From: Clostridiales bacterium
Lineage (GTDB): Bacteria > Bacillota > Clostridia > Lutisporales > Lutisporaceae
Direction: 5' to 3'
NCBI GenBank assembly: GCA_012522255.1
Contig: JAAYKT010000454.1
Location: 1 to 7,123 of the forward strand
DNA length: 7,123 bases
The notes below the pieces were generated by a model that made no database searches, was not told where the DNA came from, and worked only from the letters and a program-made list of their open reading frames with translations. The translations under genes were made by a program, and so were the position numbers. Positions 4,843 through 7,123 of the stretch are shown here, one piece after another (position 1 is the stretch's first letter; each line of letters starts with the position of its first letter).

Positions 4843-6144
4843 TTATTGAATGATATCATAAATATATTGCATTTTTTTATTAAATTCTTTTTCTATTACA
4901 TAACTCTTTTTGATTATATGAGCAGCTTCGGAACTGTTTAAAAAATTGGTATGTAAAATACATAGCTCTTCATTCTTCTCCCCCCTGTCCCCAACTTTTT
5001 TAATCATGGTTATTCCTGCAGAGTGGTCAATTAAATCATTTTTTGTTTTACGGCCGGCACCAAGCATCATCGCTGCAAGGCCGACTTTTTCCGCATTAAT
5101 GGAATTCACATACCCTTCTTCATCGGATTTTACGGAAATGTTGTATTTGGATTGAGGCAATAAGTTAAAGTCATCGATAAAATCAGGTCTTCCGCCTTGG
5201 ATGACGATAAGCTCTTTAAATTTATTTAAAGCGGTTCCGGAAAGAATCAAATCTTGCAAATTTCTATAAGCAATATCAAAATTATCAAAGGCACCGCCTA
5301 AAATCGCCATATAGGATGCGATTGTAAGTGCCACAGTTGTTTCATCCACTGCACCCTGTCCTGACAAGACTTTTACTGCTTCCTTTATCTCATTTGCATT
5401 TCCGACCTCATAACCCAGGGGCTGGTTCATATCCGTAATTACCGCAAAAGTCTTTCTGTTTAATCCGTTGCCTATATCCACCATCAATCTTGCCAATTCC
5501 TTAGCCTCATCAATGGTTTTTAAAAAAGCGCCTGAGCCGACTTTGACATCCAAGACTATTCGCATGGCCCCGGATGCAATTTTTTTACTCATAATGGAGC
5601 TGGCGATAAGAGGTATGCTGTCCACCGTAGCGGTTACATCTCTGAGAGCATACAACTTCCTGTCCCCGGGTGTAATATCGGCAGATTGGCTTGTTATTGC
5701 CATTTTATATTTATTGACATTGGCAACAAACTTTTCTTTGCTTAATTGGGTTTTGAAACCTTCTATAGATTCTAATTTGTCTATCGTGCCTCCTGTATGC
5801 CCCAAGCCTCTTCCGGAAATCTTTGCAACAGGTATTCCAAGGGAAGAGACCAAAGGTAAAACTACCAAGCTGATTTTATCCCCTACCCCGCCGGTAGAGT
5901 GTTTATCGACTGTTATACCCTGGATTTCAGATAAGTCAATGATGTCACCGGAATTCACTATAGCCATAGTCAAATCAATTGTTTCCCGTTTTGTCAATCC
6001 GTTAAAATATATAGCCATAAGCAATGCGGATACCTGATAATCAGGTATCTCGTTATTTACAAATCCGTTTATAAAAAAATCGATTTCTTCTTTTTCAAGT
6101 ATTTTCCCGTTACGCTTTTTTAATATCAGATCATAGGCTCTCAT
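4843..6144 (-). CDS. pdp: Pyrimidine-nucleoside phosphorylase
   Basis: A 433-residue cytoplasmic enzyme that phosphorolyses uridine, deoxyuridine and thymidine to the base and (deoxy)ribose-1-phosphate in nucleoside salvage. Domains follow the thymidine-phosphorylase fold: a helical N-terminal domain (1-65), a large alpha/beta domain with the phosphate site K81-H-S-T-G-G-V-G-D-K90, the family signature S-G-R-G-L-G-H-T-G-G-T-I-D-K-L-E (110-125), and a C-terminal domain from about 340. The pyrimidine-binding residues Arg168, Ser183 and Lys187 are at the same numbers as in the Geobacillus stearothermophilus enzyme. The length equals bacterial PyNP (about 433), slightly shorter than E. coli thymidine phosphorylase (440), so I favour the broad PyNP over strict deoA. 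ATG 6142-6144 lies inside the end of the PNP gene (14-base overlap) with its ribosome binding site AGAGGTGGGG in PNP codons, so the two are translationally coupled. Confidence 0.95.
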   Translation of the reverse strand: MRAYDLILKKRNGKILEKEEIDFFINGFVNNEIPDYQVSALLMAIYFNGLTKRETIDLTMAIVNSGDIIDLSEIQGITVDKHSTGGVGDKISLVVLPLVSSLGIPVAKISGRGLGHTGGTIDKLESIEGFKTQLSKEKFVANVNKYKMAITSQSADITPGDRKLYALRDVTATVDSIPLIASSIMSKKIASGAMRIVLDVKVGSGAFLKTIDEAKELARLMVDIGNGLNRKTFAVITDMNQPLGYEVGNANEIKEAVKVLSGQGAVDETTVALTIASYMAILGGAFDNFDIAYRNLQDLILSGTALNKFKELIVIQGGRPDFIDDFNLLPQSKYNISVKSDEEGYVNSINAEKVGLAAMMLGAGRKTKNDLIDHSAGITMIKKVGDRGEKNEELCILHTNFLNSSEAAHIIKKSYVIEKEFNKKMQYIYDIIQ

Positions 6145-6967
6145 GAAGCCCCACCTCTTTTATAAAGTTCCTGACAAGAGTCACAAATTTAGGCTTTGCC
6201 TGTTCCGCTACCCTGACAACCTCTTCGTGGGATAAAGGTGCTAAAGAATCGGGAAGTGCCATATCAGTAATACAAGAAAGCCCCAGCACTTTTATTCCTG
6301 AATGTTTAGCGACAGTCGCCTCGGGGACGGTGGACATTCCAACCGCATTTGCGCCTATTTTTATCAACATTCTAAGTTCCGCTTTTGTGTTGTAGTTGGG
6401 ACCGCTGATGGCACAGTAAACACCTTTTTGAACCTTGATATCGGCTTTGTTTGCTACATCTTGACATAGTTTTAAAAGTTCCTTGCTATATACATCAGTC
6501 ATATCAGGAAACCTGGGGCCGAATTCTTCCAAATTGGCACCTATCAGTGGACTGTCTCCTATAAAGTTTATGTGGTCCTCAATCAGCATTATATCCCCGG
6601 CATTAAATTCTTCATTCAGTCCGCCACAAGCATTGCTTATGATAAGTATTTTTATTCCCAACTTGCTCATTACCCTGATAGGTAATGTAACTTCCTTCAT
6701 GCCGTAACCTTCATAATAATGAAAACGCCCTTGCATGGCAAGAACCTTTTTGCCTTCCAAATCACCGTATATGAGCCTTCCCGCATGACCGGATACAGTA
6801 GATACGGGGAATGCGGGTATGTCTTTGTAGTCGATATAGATTGGCTCCGTTATGCATTCCGCCAGAGAACCAAGGCCGGTACCAAGAACAATACCGATAT
6901 CCGGTGCATAGGGGATTCTATCTTTTATATAATTATAAGCTTTTTCAATACTGTTTATATAATCCAC
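6131..6967 (-). CDS. Purine nucleoside phosphorylase, trimeric type, with altered base-binding residues
   Basis: A 278-residue member of the low-molecular-weight, trimeric PNP family, which phosphorolyses purine (deoxy)nucleosides to base and (deoxy)ribose-1-phosphate. Visible landmarks are the phosphate loop L-G-T30-G-L-G, H61 in S-G-H-A-G, R81 in M-Q-G-R-F-H-Y-Y-E-G, N112-A-C-G-G, M211-S-T-V-P-E and H247 in L-S-H-E-E-V. Two base-reading positions differ from classical members: the G-P-x-F/Y-E-T motif is G-P-N-Y192-N193-T (human Glu201 position is Asn), and the I-T-N motif is I-T-D235 (human Asn243 position is Asp). The Asp is what MTA phosphorylase and adenosine-shifted PNP mutants carry, so 6-aminopurine preference is an inference. 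The start is GTG 6965-6967, with AGGAGG six bases upstream; an ATG at 6980-6982 overlaps that site. The gene follows a second PNP (partial, 7011-7123) after 43 bases and overlaps pdp. Family is certain; substrate is open. Confidence 0.93.
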   Translation of the reverse strand: MDYINSIEKAYNYIKDRIPYAPDIGIVLGTGLGSLAECITEPIYIDYKDIPAFPVSTVSGHAGRLIYGDLEGKKVLAMQGRFHYYEGYGMKEVTLPIRVMSKLGIKILIISNACGGLNEEFNAGDIMLIEDHINFIGDSPLIGANLEEFGPRFPDMTDVYSKELLKLCQDVANKADIKVQKGVYCAISGPNYNTKAELRMLIKIGANAVGMSTVPEATVAKHSGIKVLGLSCITDMALPDSLAPLSHEEVVRVAEQAKPKFVTLVRNFIKEVGLHESL

Positions 6968-6973
6968 TTTATT

Positions 6974-6979
6974 CCTCCT
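6974..6979 (-). promoter_or_regulatory. Ribosome binding site deciding the GTG start of the second PNP
   Basis: A perfect AGGAGG on the minus strand, six bases before GTG 6965-6967. Reading from the upstream ATG (6980-6982) would translate this site itself as Arg-Arg, so the GTG is the better start. Confidence 0.8.
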
Positions 6980-6987
6980 CATGAATT

Positions 6988-7009
6988 ATTAGGGCTCAGA
7001 GCTCAGGGG
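6988..7009 (-). repeat. CTGAGNN heptamer repeat between the two PNP genes
   Basis: Minus strand CCC, then CTGAGCT, CTGAGCC, CTAAT(AA). This is the same layout (CCC lead-in, CTGAGNN units, CTAATA ending) as the array at 2035-2062, with two full units instead of three and on the opposite strand. It starts two bases after the stop codon of the upstream PNP and ends before the next ribosome binding site. Confidence 0.55.
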
Positions 7010-7010
7010 T

Positions 7011-7123
7011 TTAAGGCAGGTGCGTAAAACTTTTTATTATCAGCCTTACCAATATAGTAAACTTATCCTTTGCAGCCTCCGCTGTTTCTATAACCCGGGC
7101 ATGGCTTAAGGGAGTGTCCAATA
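7011..7123 (-). CDS. Purine nucleoside phosphorylase paralogue, C-terminal end
   Basis: Partial gene entering from the right edge: 36 codons and TAA (7011-7013). The translated end, L-D-T-P-L-S-H-A-R-V-I-E-T-A-E-A-A-K-D-K-F, then TILVRLIIKSF, aligns with the end of the complete PNP next to it (L-A-P-L-S-H-E-E-V-V-R-V-A-E-Q-A-K-P-K-F, then VTLVRNFIK) and carries the conserved active-site region His of P-L-S-H. The LDxPLSH form is closer to classical bacterial PNP (PupG type) than its neighbour is. This is therefore a tandem second PNP gene. The base-binding residues lie outside the window, so its substrate cannot be judged. The two copies are separated by 43 bases and are probably in one operon. 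Confidence 0.85.
   Translation of the reverse strand, partial: LDTPLSHARVIETAEAAKDKFTILVRLIIKSFTHLP

Noticed and set aside
5468..6037. A 189-codon open frame on the plus strand opposite pdp
   Set aside because: It is the antisense shadow of a well-supported enzyme gene, has no ribosome binding site that I can see and no recognisable domain; long antisense frames are common opposite conserved genes.
6968..6982. ATG at 6980-6982 as the start of the second PNP
   Set aside because: It overlaps the AGGAGG ribosome binding site and has no site of its own; GTG at 6965-6967 is correctly spaced.
1..7123. CRISPR array, tRNA/rRNA, riboswitch, transposase, phage or toxin-antitoxin genes
   Set aside because: I looked on both strands for regularly spaced repeats, cloverleaf arms, long structured leaders and mobile-element proteins and saw none; the gene gaps are short and accounted for.

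Overview
The window is AT-rich and every gene I can support is transcribed leftward (minus strand). The content (segregation-and-condensation genes scpA/scpB, a GerW/YtfJ sporulation protein with its DUF2953 partner, two D,D-carboxypeptidases with signal peptides, strong AGGAGG-type ribosome binding sites, frequent GTG/TTG starts) points to an endospore-forming, Gram-positive member of the Clostridia. The gene order resembles clostridial chromosomal neighbourhoods, so this looks like core chromosome rather than a mobile island. The species cannot be named from this sequence.

Read in the direction of transcription (high to low coordinates), the layout is as follows. (1) A nucleoside-salvage block at 7123-4843 holds the last 36 codons of one purine nucleoside phosphorylase (PNP), a complete second PNP, and a pyrimidine nucleoside phosphorylase whose start overlaps the end of the second PNP by 14 bases. 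(2) dacF, a secreted D-Ala-D-Ala carboxypeptidase (4781-3609), is closed by a strong GC-rich hairpin-plus-T7 terminator at about 3522-3556. (3) A new extended -10 promoter at 3477-3485 drives an M50 site-2-type membrane metalloprotease, scpA and scpB. scpA and scpB are split by a 183-base island of dispersed repeats. An AT-rich perfect hairpin overlapping the scpB stop may end this unit. (4) A DUF2953 membrane protein gene overlaps the ytfJ/gerW gene by about 41 bases. (5) After a possible weak terminator comes the N-terminal part of a second D,D-carboxypeptidase, resembling the sporulation enzyme DacB, cut by the window edge at base 1.

Functionally the region combines phosphorolytic salvage of nucleosides, peptidoglycan trimming, chromosome condensation with SMC, and spore formation or germination. 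The most interesting point is in the complete PNP. The two residues that read the purine base in classical trimeric PNPs (human Glu201 and Asn243) are replaced by Asn193 and Asp235. The Asn-to-Asp change is the one known to shift human PNP toward 6-aminopurines, so the tandem PNP pair may have divided substrates (6-oxo versus 6-amino purines). Other points worth a look are a CTGAGNN heptamer repeat family at two gene ends, a 12-bp direct repeat at the scpA stop, two diverged copies of a widespread intergenic repeat, and matching GGGAAA-type candidate forespore promoters ahead of dacF and DUF2953. I found no CRISPR array, tRNA, rRNA, transposase or phage gene.
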